Translations under genes and position numbers: made by a program | Source of the DNA: Deinococcus seoulensis | GTDB lineage: Bacteria; Deinococcota; Deinococci; Deinococcales; Deinococcaceae | Length of the DNA stretch: 41,988 bases | Direction of reading: 5' to 3' | Assembly (NCBI RefSeq): GCF_014648115.1 | Contig: NZ_BMQM01000032.1 | Location: 1 to 41,988, forward strand | The notes under the pieces: model-generated | The model's database searches: none | What the model was told of the DNA's origin: nothing | Seen by the model: the letters and a program-made list of their open reading frames with translations, nothing else | Part shown: positions 33,764-41,988 of the stretch, in pieces | Position numbering within the stretch: the stretch's first letter is position 1 | Layout: each line of letters begins with the position of its first letter

Positions 33764-34591
33764 ATGCAGAGTCAGGACTGGACGGTGCCCGGCGCACCCA
33801 CCAAAGGGTACGTGTGGCGCGCCCCGCACGCACGCGGGAACGTGCTGCTCACGCACGGCTTCGGCGAGTACGCCGGCCGCTACGTCGAACGGTACAACGC
33901 GCTGATCCCCACGCTGGTCGCGCAGGGCTTCACGGTGTACGCCGCCGATCAGCGCGGGCACGGCGCGTCCGCCGGAGCGCGGGCCGTGGTGAACCTCGAA
34001 CACCTCGTCGAGGATCACCTGAAGGCCCGCGAGGCCCTGCGCGCCGACCCCCTTCCGCTGTTCGCCGCAGGGCACTCCATGGGCGGCCTGATCACCGCCG
34101 CCAGCGCCGCCCGCGACCCACGCGGCCTGAGCGGCGTGATCCTGTCCAGTCCGGCCCTGCTGGTCGGCGAGCACGAACCGGCCCTCGTGAAACGGCTGGC
34201 CCCGCTGCTGGCCCGCATCGCGCCGGGCCTGCCCACCACCGACCTCGGCACCGGCGGCCTGTCCCGCCTGCCCGAGGAAGTCGCCGCGTACGAGGCCGAC
34301 CCGCAGATGTACCACGGCAAAGTCCCGGCCCTGACCGGCGCGAGCATGCTGGCCCTCAGTGACGCCCTGTGGCCCCTGTACACCCGCTGGGCGCTGCCCA
34401 CCCTGATCGTGCACGGCACGGCCGACCGAGTCACGGACCCCGCGGGCAGCCAGCGGTTCTTCGACACCATTCCCGCCGCCGACAAGACCCTGCTCCTCCA
34501 GGAAGGCGGGTACCACGAACTCCTGAACGACCGGCCCCGCGACGAGGTCCGCGCCGCCATCCTGGACTGGCTGCGGGCGCACGTCGCCTGA
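33764..34591 (+). CDS. Alpha/beta hydrolase, monoacylglycerol lipase-like (serine aminopeptidase S33 fold)
   Basis: A 275-residue soluble hydrolase. The catalytic triad is visible: Ser105 in the nucleophile elbow GHSMGG, Asp221 in [10 protein letters not shown] and His251 in GGYHELLND. The oxyanion hole is [10 protein letters not shown] (residues 31-40). [13 protein letters not shown] matches the monoglyceride lipase/lysophospholipase group (Hydrolase_4), so an acylglycerol or lysophospholipid substrate is likely. There is no signal peptide, so it is cytoplasmic. ATG 33764 is chosen from the TACACT box 6 nt upstream. It follows the binding-protein gene by 33 bp but has its own -10. Confidence 0.9.
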   Translation: MQSQDWTVPGAPTKGYVWRAPHARGNVLLTHGFGEYAGRYVERYNALIPTLVAQGFTVYAADQRGHGASAGARAVVNLEHLVEDHLKAREALRADPLPLFAAGHSMGGLITAASAARDPRGLSGVILSSPALLVGEHEPALVKRLAPLLARIAPGLPTTDLGTGGLSRLPEEVAAYEADPQMYHGKVPALTGASMLALSDALWPLYTRWALPTLIVHGTADRVTDPAGSQRFFDTIPAADKTLLLQEGGYHELLNDRPRDEVRAAILDWLRAHVA

Positions 34592-34597
34592 CGGCCC

Positions 34598-34627
34598 TTT
34601 ACAACCGCCCGCCGTTCCCTCTACTCT
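34598..34627 (+). promoter_or_regulatory. Promoter of the interrupted astacin lipoprotein gene
   Basis: -35 TTTACA (34598-34603), 18-bp spacer, -10 TACTCT (34622-34627). The leader carries GAGGTG 9 nt before ATG 34658, the ancestral start. The repeat element begins 11 nt after this ATG. Confidence 0.6.
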
Positions 34628-34657
34628 CTGGGCATCCCACAACCGAGGTGCCCTGCC

Positions 34658-34726
34658 ATGCGTAACGTCACACGGACTCCGGTTGAATGGGCTGCAAAGA
34701 CCATTCAATCCGAGCGGAGCGAGTAG
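34658..34726 (+). pseudogene. Orphaned 5' end of the astacin gene, truncated by the repeat element
   Basis: ATG 34658 with its ribosome binding site begins the codons MRNVT and then runs into element copy 3, reaching TAG at 34724-34726 after 22 codons. The remainder of the gene is in another frame (136 bp inserted, counting the 3-bp duplication). Without the element and one TCA the reading is M-R-N-V-T-P-V-L-L-L-S-L-L-L-A-A-C, a standard lipoprotein signal peptide. Confidence 0.75.
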
Positions 34727-34803
34727 GAGAAAAGCGGGTTCCGGACGTGGAGTTGGCAACCCGGTGCCCTCCCGGGTTGTCAACGAAACAAACGGAATCC
34801 GTA
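34671..34803 (+). mobile_element. 133-bp palindromic repeat element, copy 3, inside the astacin signal peptide
   Basis: Ends CACGGACTCCG and CGGAATCCGTA, flanked by TCA at 34668-34670 and 34804-34806. Hairpin A pairs GGTTGAATGG with CCATTCAATC. Hairpin B pairs CAACCCGG with CCGGGTTG perfectly, where copy 1 has CAATCCGG/CCGGATTG. Same orientation as the other copies. It separates the promoter, ribosome binding site and ATG from the rest of the astacin gene. Confidence 0.88.
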
Positions 34804-35609
34804 TCACACCTGTTCTGCTGCTGTCCCTGCTGCTCGCCGCGTGCTCCACGTCCCAGCCTTCCCCGCAGCAGGACGGCCCGTCGGCCCGCACGGCCCCGAA
34901 CACCCGGCCCGCCACGCTGATCCTCCCGGACGGCACCCGCCAGCAGGTGACGGGCTTCGAGCAGGACGGCTACCTGATGCTCGAGGACGACATCATTCTC
35001 GCCGAGCTGGGCAGCGTCACGCCGCAGGGCACCTACGTCGTGGACACGCGGTACCGCTGGACGGGCCGCACCATCCCGTACACCTTCGCGTCGAACGTCC
35101 CGCAGGCCATCCGGGACCGCGTGGCGGCCGCCGCCTCCACCATCCGCTCGACCACGAACGTCGTCGTCACGCCCCGCACCAGCACCACGCAGCGCAACTA
35201 CGTGGAAATCACGTACAACACCGGCACCAGTTGCGCGTCCAGCCTGGGCATGGTGGGCGGCAGGCAGACCATCACCCTCGCGGACCGCTGCACGACCGGC
35301 TCGATCATCCACGAGTTCGGGCACGCCATGGGCCTGTTCCACGAGCAGACCCGCCCGGACCGCGACCAGTACGTGCAGATCGTCTGGGCGAACATTCCCG
35401 CCGACTGGCAGAGCCAGTACCAGATCCGCAGCGGCAGCGCCGGGTACGGCGCGTACGACTTCGACTCGATCATGCACTACCCCGCCTTCTTCGACGGCAA
35501 GATCGCCATCCAGCCCCTGAACTCCAGCATCGACATCAACCGCATGGGCCAGCGCAACGGTTTCTCGGCGACCGATAAGAGCACCGTGAACGCCCTGTAC
35601 CCCCGCTGA
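34764..35609 (+). CDS. Astacin-family (M12A) zinc metalloprotease, lipoprotein, 5' end rewritten by an element
   Basis: The zinc-binding signature HEFGHAMGLFHEQTRPDRD (about residues 183-201 from GTG 34764) is the astacin HExxHxxGxxHExxRxDRD motif, and the Met-turn is SIMHYP further on. A lipobox LAAC precedes STSQ, so the mature enzyme should be an anchored lipoprotein in the envelope. The original ATG is 34658. Copy 3 of the repeat element has been inserted after 4 codons and shifts the frame. The frame is still open back through the element to a TTG at 34683, giving up to 41 extra residues. GTG 34764, with GGAG upstream, would restore a workable signal (MPSRVVNETNGIRITPVLLL, then SLLLAAC). 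The start is therefore uncertain; the gene may be silent, weakly expressed or newly started from within the element. Confidence 0.8.
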   Translation: MPSRVVNETNGIRITPVLLLSLLLAACSTSQPSPQQDGPSARTAPNTRPATLILPDGTRQQVTGFEQDGYLMLEDDIILAELGSVTPQGTYVVDTRYRWTGRTIPYTFASNVPQAIRDRVAAAASTIRSTTNVVVTPRTSTTQRNYVEITYNTGTSCASSLGMVGGRQTITLADRCTTGSIIHEFGHAMGLFHEQTRPDRDQYVQIVWANIPADWQSQYQIRSGSAGYGAYDFDSIMHYPAFFDGKIAIQPLNSSIDINRMGQRNGFSATDKSTVNALYPR

Positions 35610-35617
35610 GCAGCACA

Positions 35618-35663
35618 AGAGGAGGGGCCGCCACACCGATTCGCGTGGCGGCCCCTCTCCTCT
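35618..35663. terminator. Bidirectional terminator between astacin gene and crtI
   Basis: Arms GGGGCCGCCAC (35624-35634) and its exact complement (35645-35655), loop 10 nt, extended by AGAGGA/TCTCCTCT with a 2-nt bulge. It lies between convergent stops at 35609 and 35674. Pyrimidine-rich tails follow on both strands. Confidence 0.85.
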
Positions 35664-35673
35664 GTGTGCCGGA

Positions 35674-37386
<1,713 letters not shown>

Positions 37387-37487
37387 GAAGGTACCTCCGC
37401 CGCGCGGGGCGGCGTGAACAGGGCAACTGGCAGGGCAGGGGCGCAGTTTGAAGGGCAGGGTTGATAGGGCAGGGGCGGGCGGCGGGT

Positions 37488-38390
37488 TCAGCCTGCCGGG
37501 GTGGGCGCGGAACGCAGTTCCCACCACGCCTGCGGCAGCATCATCAGTTTGCGCGTGCCGCTGACGTGCGCCCGCCGCCCGAAATTGTCGAAGTCGTTGC
37601 GGGCCAGGTCGTCCAGGATGCCCTCGTAGGCGCGCGCGGCGGTCGCCACGGCCAGCCGGGCACTGCCGTTCAGGCAGGGAATCCCGGCGCGGCCCTGCAC
37701 GTACCAGTCGCGCGCCAGATCTGACAGGTGCTCCATCAGCGCGCGGTACTCGGGCGTGACCACCCCGCGTTCCAGGTCGGCGCGGGTCACGCCGTACTGC
37801 GCGAGCAGGGTCGCGGGCAGGTACACCCGGTCCCGGCGCAGGTCCTCGCCCACATCCCGCAGGATGTTCGTCAGTTGCATGGCCTGCCCCAGCATCAGCG
37901 CCGCGTGCAGGGTGCGTTCGCCGCCGCTGTACCCGCTGACGGGCGCGATCATGAACCCCACCACGCCCGCCACGCGGCGGCAGTACAGGATCAGGTCGTC
38001 CATGCTGCGGTACTCGTGCCCGGCGAGGTCCATGCGCAGTCCGTCGTGCAGTTCCGCGAAGGCCGACAGCGGAATGGGGTAGGTGCGGGCCGCCCAGGCC
38101 AGGGCGGTATCGATGGGATGCGCGCCGGGCCGACCGGCGAAGGCGGCCTGCGTGCGCGCCCACCAGTCGTCCAGTCCGGCGCGGGCCGCGTCGCCGCTGC
38201 GTTCGTCGACGATGTCGTCTCCGTCGCGGCAGGCGGCGTACACAGCCCACACGGCCCGGCGTTGCTGCGCCGGAAAGAACCGTGATCCCAGGTAGAAGGT
38301 CTTGCTGTGCTCCCGCGTCAGGTCCTGGCAGTGCGCGACGGCCTGCGTCAGGGCGCTGTCGGTTGGGGGAGGGAAGGTCACGTCAGTCAC
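37488..38390 (-). CDS. crtB: Phytoene synthase CrtB
   Basis: A 300-residue prenyltransferase that condenses two geranylgeranyl diphosphates into phytoene, the first committed carotenoid step. The two Asp-rich substrate-Mg2+ motifs are DGDDIVDE near residues 50-57 and [14 protein letters not shown] near residues 177-190. [24 protein letters not shown] is the family's N-terminal landmark region. Start GTG 38390 is preferred over TTG 38408 because the -10 TACACT (38411-38416) would place the transcript start near 38404, making AGGA at 38399-38402 the ribosome binding site. It heads the crtB-crtI unit. Confidence 0.95.
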   Translation of the reverse strand: MTDVTFPPPTDSALTQAVAHCQDLTREHSKTFYLGSRFFPAQQRRAVWAVYAACRDGDDIVDERSGDAARAGLDDWWARTQAAFAGRPGAHPIDTALAWAARTYPIPLSAFAELHDGLRMDLAGHEYRSMDDLILYCRRVAGVVGFMIAPVSGYSGGERTLHAALMLGQAMQLTNILRDVGEDLRRDRVYLPATLLAQYGVTRADLERGVVTPEYRALMEHLSDLARDWYVQGRAGIPCLNGSARLAVATAARAYEGILDDLARNDFDNFGRRAHVSGTRKLMMLPQAWWELRSAPTPAG

Positions 38391-38410
38391 GGTTGGGTTC
38401 CTTTCCAACG

Positions 38411-38416
38411 AGTGTA
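38411..38416 (-). promoter_or_regulatory. -10 box of crtB
   Basis: TACACT on the minus strand, 20 nt before GTG 38390. The predicted start site falls just before the AGGA Shine-Dalgarno, giving a very short leader. No strong -35 is visible. Confidence 0.45.
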
Positions 38417-38511
38417 GGGGGCGTGTGGGCGGGAAACGTCACGCATTCTTACAGAGTTTCCCGCCGGCGCGGAGGGTCGCGCGTGACCGCGCCGGGAACA
38501 GCGTCCGTCAC

Positions 38512-39210
38512 TCACGCGGACTTCACGTACCGCTCGAACTGCACGGCGCCCACGCCCAGGCCGTCCGTGCGGGTCAGGCCCGGCAGGCAGCGCCCCACCC
38601 ACGCGGGGTCCGGGAAGTTCAGGCCGCCCGCCGCCGGGTGCCCGAGCACCGCCTGGAGGGGGCCGCCCGTGCGGCGCAGGTACATCAGCCACAGTTGCCC
38701 GCCGGGCCGCAGCACGCGGGCGCACTCGCGCAGCAGGTCGGCCGGGCCGCGCGTCTCGTTCAGGGTCGCGCCGACCGTCACGCCGTCGAACGAGGCGGGC
38801 GGCAGGTCGCTGCGCTCCATGTTCAGCTGCGCCCAGTCGATCCGGGCGTCCGGTTCGCGTTTTGCTCCCTCACGCAGCATCGGGGCGCTCAGGTCCACGG
38901 CCAGCACCCGGCAGCCCTGGCGGGCCAGCACCCCGGCGTAGAAGCCCGCGCTGGTGCCCACGTCCAGCCAGTCCTGACCGGGGAGCGGGCGGCACAGCGC
39001 CCGGAACAGCGCCGCCTCGCGCTCTAGGCTGAAGTCCGCGCCGAGTGCCCGCAGGGACCGCGCGCGCCACCAGGCGTACCCGGCGGCGGTCAGGGGCAGC
39101 AGATTGCTGCGCTGGGCGGCACTCAGCGGCGGGTTTCCCTGCCCGGCGCCGGAAGATGGGTCCGGGTTGAGATTTTCTTGTCCCTGCACAGAACGGCTCA
39201 CAGGGTTCAT
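38512..39210 (-). CDS. SAM-dependent class I methyltransferase
   Basis: A 232-residue methyltransferase of the UbiE/Methyltransf_11 group. SAM-binding motif I is [16 protein letters not shown] near residues 81-96; the acidic post-motif residue is in [10 protein letters not shown]; motif II/III follow as [19 protein letters not shown] and [20 protein letters not shown]. The first 40 residues are low-complexity and polar. The substrate is unknown; it lies 121 bp upstream of crtB on the same strand, but no known carotenoid step needs this type. ATG 39210 is chosen over ATG 39225, neither having a Shine-Dalgarno. It is divergent from the YqjE-like operon; an inverted repeat covers the upstream ATG. 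Confidence 0.8.
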   Translation of the reverse strand: MNPVSRSVQGQENLNPDPSSGAGQGNPPLSAAQRSNLLPLTAAGYAWWRARSLRALGADFSLEREAALFRALCRPLPGQDWLDVGTSAGFYAGVLARQGCRVLAVDLSAPMLREGAKREPDARIDWAQLNMERSDLPPASFDGVTVGATLNETRGPADLLRECARVLRPGGQLWLMYLRRTGGPLQAVLGHPAAGGLNFPDPAWVGRCLPGLTRTDGLGVGAVQFERYVKSA

Positions 39211-39211
39211 T

Positions 39212-39225
39212 ATGCTGATAAGCAT
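39212..39225. promoter_or_regulatory. Inverted repeat in the divergent region
   Basis: ATGCT-GATA-AGCAT, extended outward by TTCA/TGAA with a 2-bp bulge. It lies 2 bp from the methyltransferase ATG and 46 bp from the start of the membrane-protein operon. It could be an operator for one or both. Confidence 0.4.
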
Positions 39226-39270
39226 TGAAGCCCGCTGTTCACGTTTCGTGAGGGTACCTGGAGGGAACGC

Positions 39271-40050
39271 ATGGAAGAACGCAAGAGTATGGGGGGCGCG
39301 CTGGTCGACGTGTTCGACGCTGGCCTGACCCTCGTGAAATCCGAGATCAACGCCGTTGCACGCAAAGCCGGAGAGATCGCCAAGGCCAAAGGCATCGGCG
39401 CCGTGCTGCTGCTGGCCGCCACCGGCCCGCTGATCCTGGGACTGATCTTCATCATCCTGGCGGTGTTCTACGGCCTGATGCGCCTGGGCCTGGGCGCCTG
39501 GGCCGCCGCGCTGATCATCGCCCTGCTGAGCTTCGTCGTGACCGGCGCGCTGATCTTCGTGGGCATCAAGAAACTCGGCGCGGAGGTCCAGATGAACGAA
39601 CCCCGTTACCGCCGCCCCGACGACCTGAGCGACCGGGCCGACCACACCGACGCCCGGCCCGCCAGCGGCAGCAACACCGACCGCGACGCCCGCAACCCCA
39701 GCGGCCCCCGCGTTGACATCGGCCGCGACGCCAGCCAGCACGCCGCCGGTGAGAACCGCGTGACCCGCGACGGCCACGGCACCGCCACCGTCCGCATCGA
39801 GGGCGGCGAGACGACCGTTCCCGTGTACGAAAGCAAACCCGGCGGCGAACCCGCCAACTACGGCAGCGGCCTGAACAAACAGATCGACGGCAGCGAGGCC
39901 GGGGAAGGCCACCGTGGCGGCGGCGACCACGGCCACGGGCACCACGATCCGAACCTTCAGGAACCCGTGGTCCTGAAAGACGCGCCCGGCATTCCCGTCA
40001 GCACCGCCGCGACCTTCCGCGACGACATGAAAAAAGGAGGGCAGTCCTGA
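39271..40050 (+). CDS. YqjE/phage holin superfamily III-like (DUF1469) membrane protein
   Basis: A 259-residue protein. An amphipathic N-terminus ([23 protein letters not shown]) is followed by two adjacent membrane helices (residues about 44-66 and 72-97), the layout of the YqjE/DUF1469 family. A long disordered, charged tail follows with repeats of D, R, N and G and a His-rich cluster (DHGHGHHDP, near 222-230), which is not part of the family. Homologues sit with DUF883/DUF3618 proteins in stress-linked membrane operons. GGAGGG lies 5 nt before the ATG. Its TGA overlaps the ATG of the next gene. 'Holin' is a family label, not evidence for lysis. Confidence 0.75.
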   Translation: MEERKSMGGALVDVFDAGLTLVKSEINAVARKAGEIAKAKGIGAVLLLAATGPLILGLIFIILAVFYGLMRLGLGAWAAALIIALLSFVVTGALIFVGIKKLGAEVQMNEPRYRRPDDLSDRADHTDARPASGSNTDRDARNPSGPRVDIGRDASQHAAGENRVTRDGHGTATVRIEGGETTVPVYESKPGGEPANYGSGLNKQIDGSEAGEGHRGGGDHGHGHHDPNLQEPVVLKDAPGIPVSTAATFRDDMKKGGQS

Positions 40051-40754
40051 TGGCCGAGTACCTCACCGAACGCGAGGAAGCGCGCGAACGCCTGAAAAAC
40101 AGCGTGGACGCCCTGACCGAGCAGGCCAGCCTGCAGGTGAACATGCAGAAAGACCCGCTGAAGATGCTGGGCGGCGCGTCCGCCGTGGGCGCCGTGATCG
40201 GCATGGTCGTGGGCCGTCAGTTCAAGCGCAGCAGGAAGGTGTACGTGGACGCCTCCAGTCCCGCCAAGCACCAGAAGGCGCTGATCAAGGCCCAGAAATC
40301 CCAGAAGGGCGGCGGGGTGGGCGGCGCGCTCGTCGCCACGCTGGGCACCCTGGCCTTCAAGACCGTCATGGACCGCGTGATCACGCCCCGCCTCGAGGAA
40401 CTCGCGGACAACCTGCTCGAGAAGTCCGGCCAGGGCGCCGGAAACGGACAGGCCACCCGCCCGGCGGCGCGCAGCGTGCAGACCCCGCTGGGCAGCGCCG
40501 CGCCCGCCGTGAACTTCACCAAGCGCCCGGCCAGCCCGGCAAGCACCGGCCCGGCGACCCCTGCCAGCCCGGCCCAGGGTGCCGCCCAGGCGCAGAGTTA
40601 CGCGCAGCAGGCTCCGGCCGAGGGCAGCGTGCCGCCCGCGCTGGGCGCCCCGGCGCACCCCGGCGTGAAACCCGCCCCGGCCAGTCACGTGGAAGCCAAG
40701 GCGGTGGGCAGTCCCATCGCGCCCGACGAGATGGGCAACCCCAACCGCCGCTGA
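40050..40754 (+). CDS. DUF3618-like membrane-associated protein
   Basis: A 234-residue protein. A charged N-terminal helix ([22 protein letters not shown]) is followed by [24 protein letters not shown] with a short Gly-rich membrane helix (about 39-56), the DUF3618 pattern. A second hydrophobic stretch ([18 protein letters not shown]) lies near residue 90. The last 100 residues are Pro/Ala/Gln-rich and probably disordered. ATG 40050 overlaps the previous stop as TGATG, with AGGAGGG upstream, so translation is coupled. A strong terminator follows. The pair resembles the E. coli yqjD-yqjE arrangement, where such proteins attach to the inner membrane. Confidence 0.75.
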   Translation: MAEYLTEREEARERLKNSVDALTEQASLQVNMQKDPLKMLGGASAVGAVIGMVVGRQFKRSRKVYVDASSPAKHQKALIKAQKSQKGGGVGGALVATLGTLAFKTVMDRVITPRLEELADNLLEKSGQGAGNGQATRPAARSVQTPLGSAAPAVNFTKRPASPASTGPATPASPAQGAAQAQSYAQQAPAEGSVPPALGAPAHPGVKPAPASHVEAKAVGSPIAPDEMGNPNRR

Positions 40755-40779
40755 CCGGACATCCCTGACCGCCCCACCC

Positions 40780-40811
40780 GCAGCCCGCCCGTCAATGGTG
40801 GGCTGCTTTTT
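40780..40811 (+). terminator. Rho-independent terminator, shared with the next promoter
   Basis: Arms GCAGCCC (40780-40786) and GGGCTGC (40800-40806), loop 13 nt, then TTTTT (40807-40811). The last two T residues are the first two bases of the -35 box TTGATA of the Fur-family gene. Confidence 0.9.
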
Positions 40812-40839
40812 GATACGGCCCGATCAGGAATGCTAGCCT
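40810..40839 (+). promoter_or_regulatory. Promoter of the Fur-family gene, leaderless type
   Basis: -35 TTGATA (40810-40815), 18-bp spacer, -10 TAGCCT (40834-40839), then 6 nt to ATG 40846. Confidence 0.65.
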
Positions 40840-40845
40840 GACCGG

Positions 40846-41232
40846 ATGACCGCCACCCGCAGCACCCGCCAGCGCGACGTGATCACCCGCATCATGCAGG
40901 CCGCACCGGGACCACTGGCCGTCGCTGACGTGCACGACCGCGCGCGCAGCGACCTGCCGGGCCTGGGAATCGCCACCGTGTACCGCACCCTGAAACTCCT
41001 GACCGAACAGGGCCGCATCCACCCGGTCATCCTGGACGGCGAAACCCTCTACGAGGCCAGCGGCAAGGGCCACCACCACCACTTCTCCTGCCAGGACTGC
41101 GGCCGCGTGTTCACGCTGCACACCTGCCCGGTCGCGCTGCCCAGCGGCACCGTCTACCCCGGCGGGTTCATCGTGCGCGCCCACGAGGTCACGCTGTACG
41201 GGCAGTGCCCCGACTGCGCCGCCCGCGCCTGA
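40846..41232 (+). CDS. Fur-family metal-responsive transcriptional repressor
   Basis: A 128-residue dimeric regulator. Residues about 1-75 form the winged helix with the recognition segment [18 protein letters not shown]. The C-terminal dimerisation domain has the metal-site His cluster GHHHHF (75-80) and His113, plus two CxxC pairs, C82/C85 and C121/C124, forming the structural zinc site seen in PerR, Zur and some Fur proteins. The metal sensed (Fe, Zn, Mn or peroxide) cannot be assigned. The message is probably leaderless. It is a candidate regulator of the siderophore-type binding protein at 32792, which is inference only. Confidence 0.92.
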   Translation: MTATRSTRQRDVITRIMQAAPGPLAVADVHDRARSDLPGLGIATVYRTLKLLTEQGRIHPVILDGETLYEASGKGHHHHFSCQDCGRVFTLHTCPVALPSGTVYPGGFIVRAHEVTLYGQCPDCAARA

Positions 41233-41239
41233 ACGGCGT

Positions 41240-41911
41240 TCAGCGGTCCAGCAGGGCCAGCAGCGCCCGCAGGACCTCGCGGTTCACGCCGTCGGCACGG
41301 TAGGGGTTCAGGCCGGGTTCCCGCACGAGCGCCGACACCACCGCCGCGCCGCCGGGCGTCAGCAGGTTCAGCACCTGCCGCGCCGGGCTGACCGGGCCGT
41401 CCGGCGTGGCGATCCGCGCCCGCGTCAGCAGCCCCTGCACGCGCACCTCCCGCGCCCGCAGGTACGCCCGCAGCGACTGCTCCTGCGCGGGCGTCAGGGC
41501 CGCCAGCAGGTCCGACTGCGCCTGCGTGCTGACCTGTGGCCCCAGCGTCGGCGCGTCGCGCAGCTTCAGGCCCAGCGCACCCAGCGCGTCGCGCGCCGCT
41601 GCGTCCGGTTTCAGCGTCCCGGCGCGGATCAGGTCCCGCAGGCCAGACACGGTCGCCAGCAGGCTCGTGGTCGGCGTCACGTCGGCCAGCATTCCGGACG
41701 GCAGCAGCCCGGACGGCGCGGCCATCTGCCCGCCGGTCAGCGGCAGCGTGCGCGGCCCCGCCTGCGGTAAGCCCGGAGTGACCAGCCCCGGTTCGAGCGG
41801 CGTGCGCGGCGCGCTGGCCACCGCCAGGGCACTGCCCGCACCAAGGGTCAGGGTCAGCAACGCGGCGGTCACGGAACGGGCAGGGAAGAAACCGGGCGGG
41901 AGGCGGGACAT
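41240..41911 (-). CDS. Exported protein of unknown function
   Basis: A 223-residue protein with an N-terminal signal peptide (SVTAALLTLTLGAGSALAVASA, region 13-34). The rest is Ala/Leu/Pro-rich and mainly helical (LRDLIRAGTLKPDAAARDAL, LTPAQEQSLRAYLRAREVRV). No cysteine, catalytic motif or known family is recognised. TACAGT lies 6 nt before ATG 41911. Its stop is 7 bp from the stop of the Fur-family gene, with no terminator hairpin between them, so convergent transcripts may overlap. Confidence 0.7.
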   Translation of the reverse strand: MSRLPPGFFPARSVTAALLTLTLGAGSALAVASAPRTPLEPGLVTPGLPQAGPRTLPLTGGQMAAPSGLLPSGMLADVTPTTSLLATVSGLRDLIRAGTLKPDAAARDALGALGLKLRDAPTLGPQVSTQAQSDLLAALTPAQEQSLRAYLRAREVRVQGLLTRARIATPDGPVSPARQVLNLLTPGGAAVVSALVREPGLNPYRADGVNREVLRALLALLDR

Positions 41912-41917
41912 ACCCGC

Positions 41918-41923
41918 ACTGTA
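41918..41923 (-). promoter_or_regulatory. Leaderless-type -10 box, exported protein gene
   Basis: TACAGT on the minus strand, 6 nt before ATG 41911. Confidence 0.5.
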
Positions 41924-41937
41924 CCTAGAGCATTTGT

Positions 41938-41943
41938 CATAAT
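41938..41943 (+). promoter_or_regulatory. -10 box of the truncated gene at the window end
   Basis: CATAAT, 6 nt before ATG 41950. The two divergent -10 boxes are only 14 bp apart, so the promoters overlap. Confidence 0.45.
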
Positions 41944-41949
41944 AAGGCT

Positions 41950-41988
41950 ATGAAACGAGTCGGCGCACGCGGATACGGGCTAGACCTG
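41950..41988 (+). CDS. Start of a gene cut by the window end
   Basis: Thirteen codons (MKRVGARGYGLDL) run to the end of the window without a stop. Support comes from CATAAT 6 nt upstream and GC-rich codons. The product is unknown. Confidence 0.4.
   Translation, partial: MKRVGARGYGLDL

Noticed and set aside
37387..38250. An upstream extension of the crtI frame into crtB
   Set aside because: It is the crtB sequence read in the wrong frame; the GGAGG and the FAD motif place the true start at 37386.
39205..39226. Radiation/desiccation response motif (DdrO operator)
   Set aside because: TTATG is present but the second half does not match the TTATGTCATTGACATAA-type palindrome.
39271..40050. Phage holin or prophage remnant
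   Set aside because: The holin superfamily III label reflects two helices only; there are no phage genes nearby and the pair resembles yqjE/yqjD.

Overview
The window looks like a chromosomal segment of a Deinococcus. The base composition is GC-rich and codon third positions are mostly G or C. A phytoene synthase/phytoene desaturase pair (crtB-crtI) is present. About half of the genes carry a TANNNT -10 box only 6-7 nt before the start codon, the arrangement expected of leaderless mRNAs, which are abundant in Deinococcus. I see no rRNA, tRNA, CRISPR array, prophage or complete insertion sequence. The genus is an inference from gene content and style, not from a marker gene.

Layout. 1-3.4 kb: a 5'-ambiguous hypothetical gene, a type II NADH dehydrogenase-like gene with its terminator, and a GAF plus winged-helix regulator. 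3.5-7.7 kb: a three-gene molybdenum hydroxylase operon (2Fe-2S, Mo and FAD subunits), transcribed divergently from the regulator. The spacers before the second and third genes are 7-bp-phased repeat arrays. 7.7-9.5 kb: a multi-stem palindromic block, a secreted protein, a DUF1345 membrane protein and an MliC-like lysozyme inhibitor. 9.5-13.3 kb: mfd, then a 0.6-kb gene-free stretch built as a long inverted repeat. 13.3-19.1 kb: a membrane protein, DUF305, the tRNA hydroxylase TrhO, a small membrane protein, an ABC-F protein and a Deinococcus-type hypothetical protein. 19.3-29.5 kb: one giant TamB-like gene of 3369 codons, apparently coupled to a short leaderless leader ORF. 29.6-35.6 kb: acylphosphatase, a WGR/beta-propeller protein, a P-loop kinase, an OsmC protein, a siderophore-type binding protein, an alpha/beta hydrolase and an astacin lipoprotein. 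35.7-42 kb: crtI, crtB, a methyltransferase, a YqjE-like/DUF3618-like pair, a Fur-family regulator, an exported protein and the first 13 codons of another gene.

The most interesting signal is a family of three 133-bp elements (19107-19239, 29868-30000, 34671-34803). They have terminal inverted repeats and 3-bp TNA target duplications. Two internal hairpins keep their pairing through compensatory base changes. Two copies sit exactly on a TGA stop codon, so the stop is duplicated and preserved. The third has split the signal-peptide codons of the astacin lipoprotein gene: removing it with one TCA restores a perfect lipoprotein signal sequence in frame.

Functionally the region mixes envelope work (TamB-like, lipoprotein protease, MliC, DUF1345, holin-like pair), stress and repair (mfd, OsmC, Fur-family regulator, carotenoid synthesis) and metabolism (Mo hydroxylase, NADH dehydrogenase). 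Apart from the Mo operon, crtBI and a few two-gene units, neighbours seem independently transcribed.
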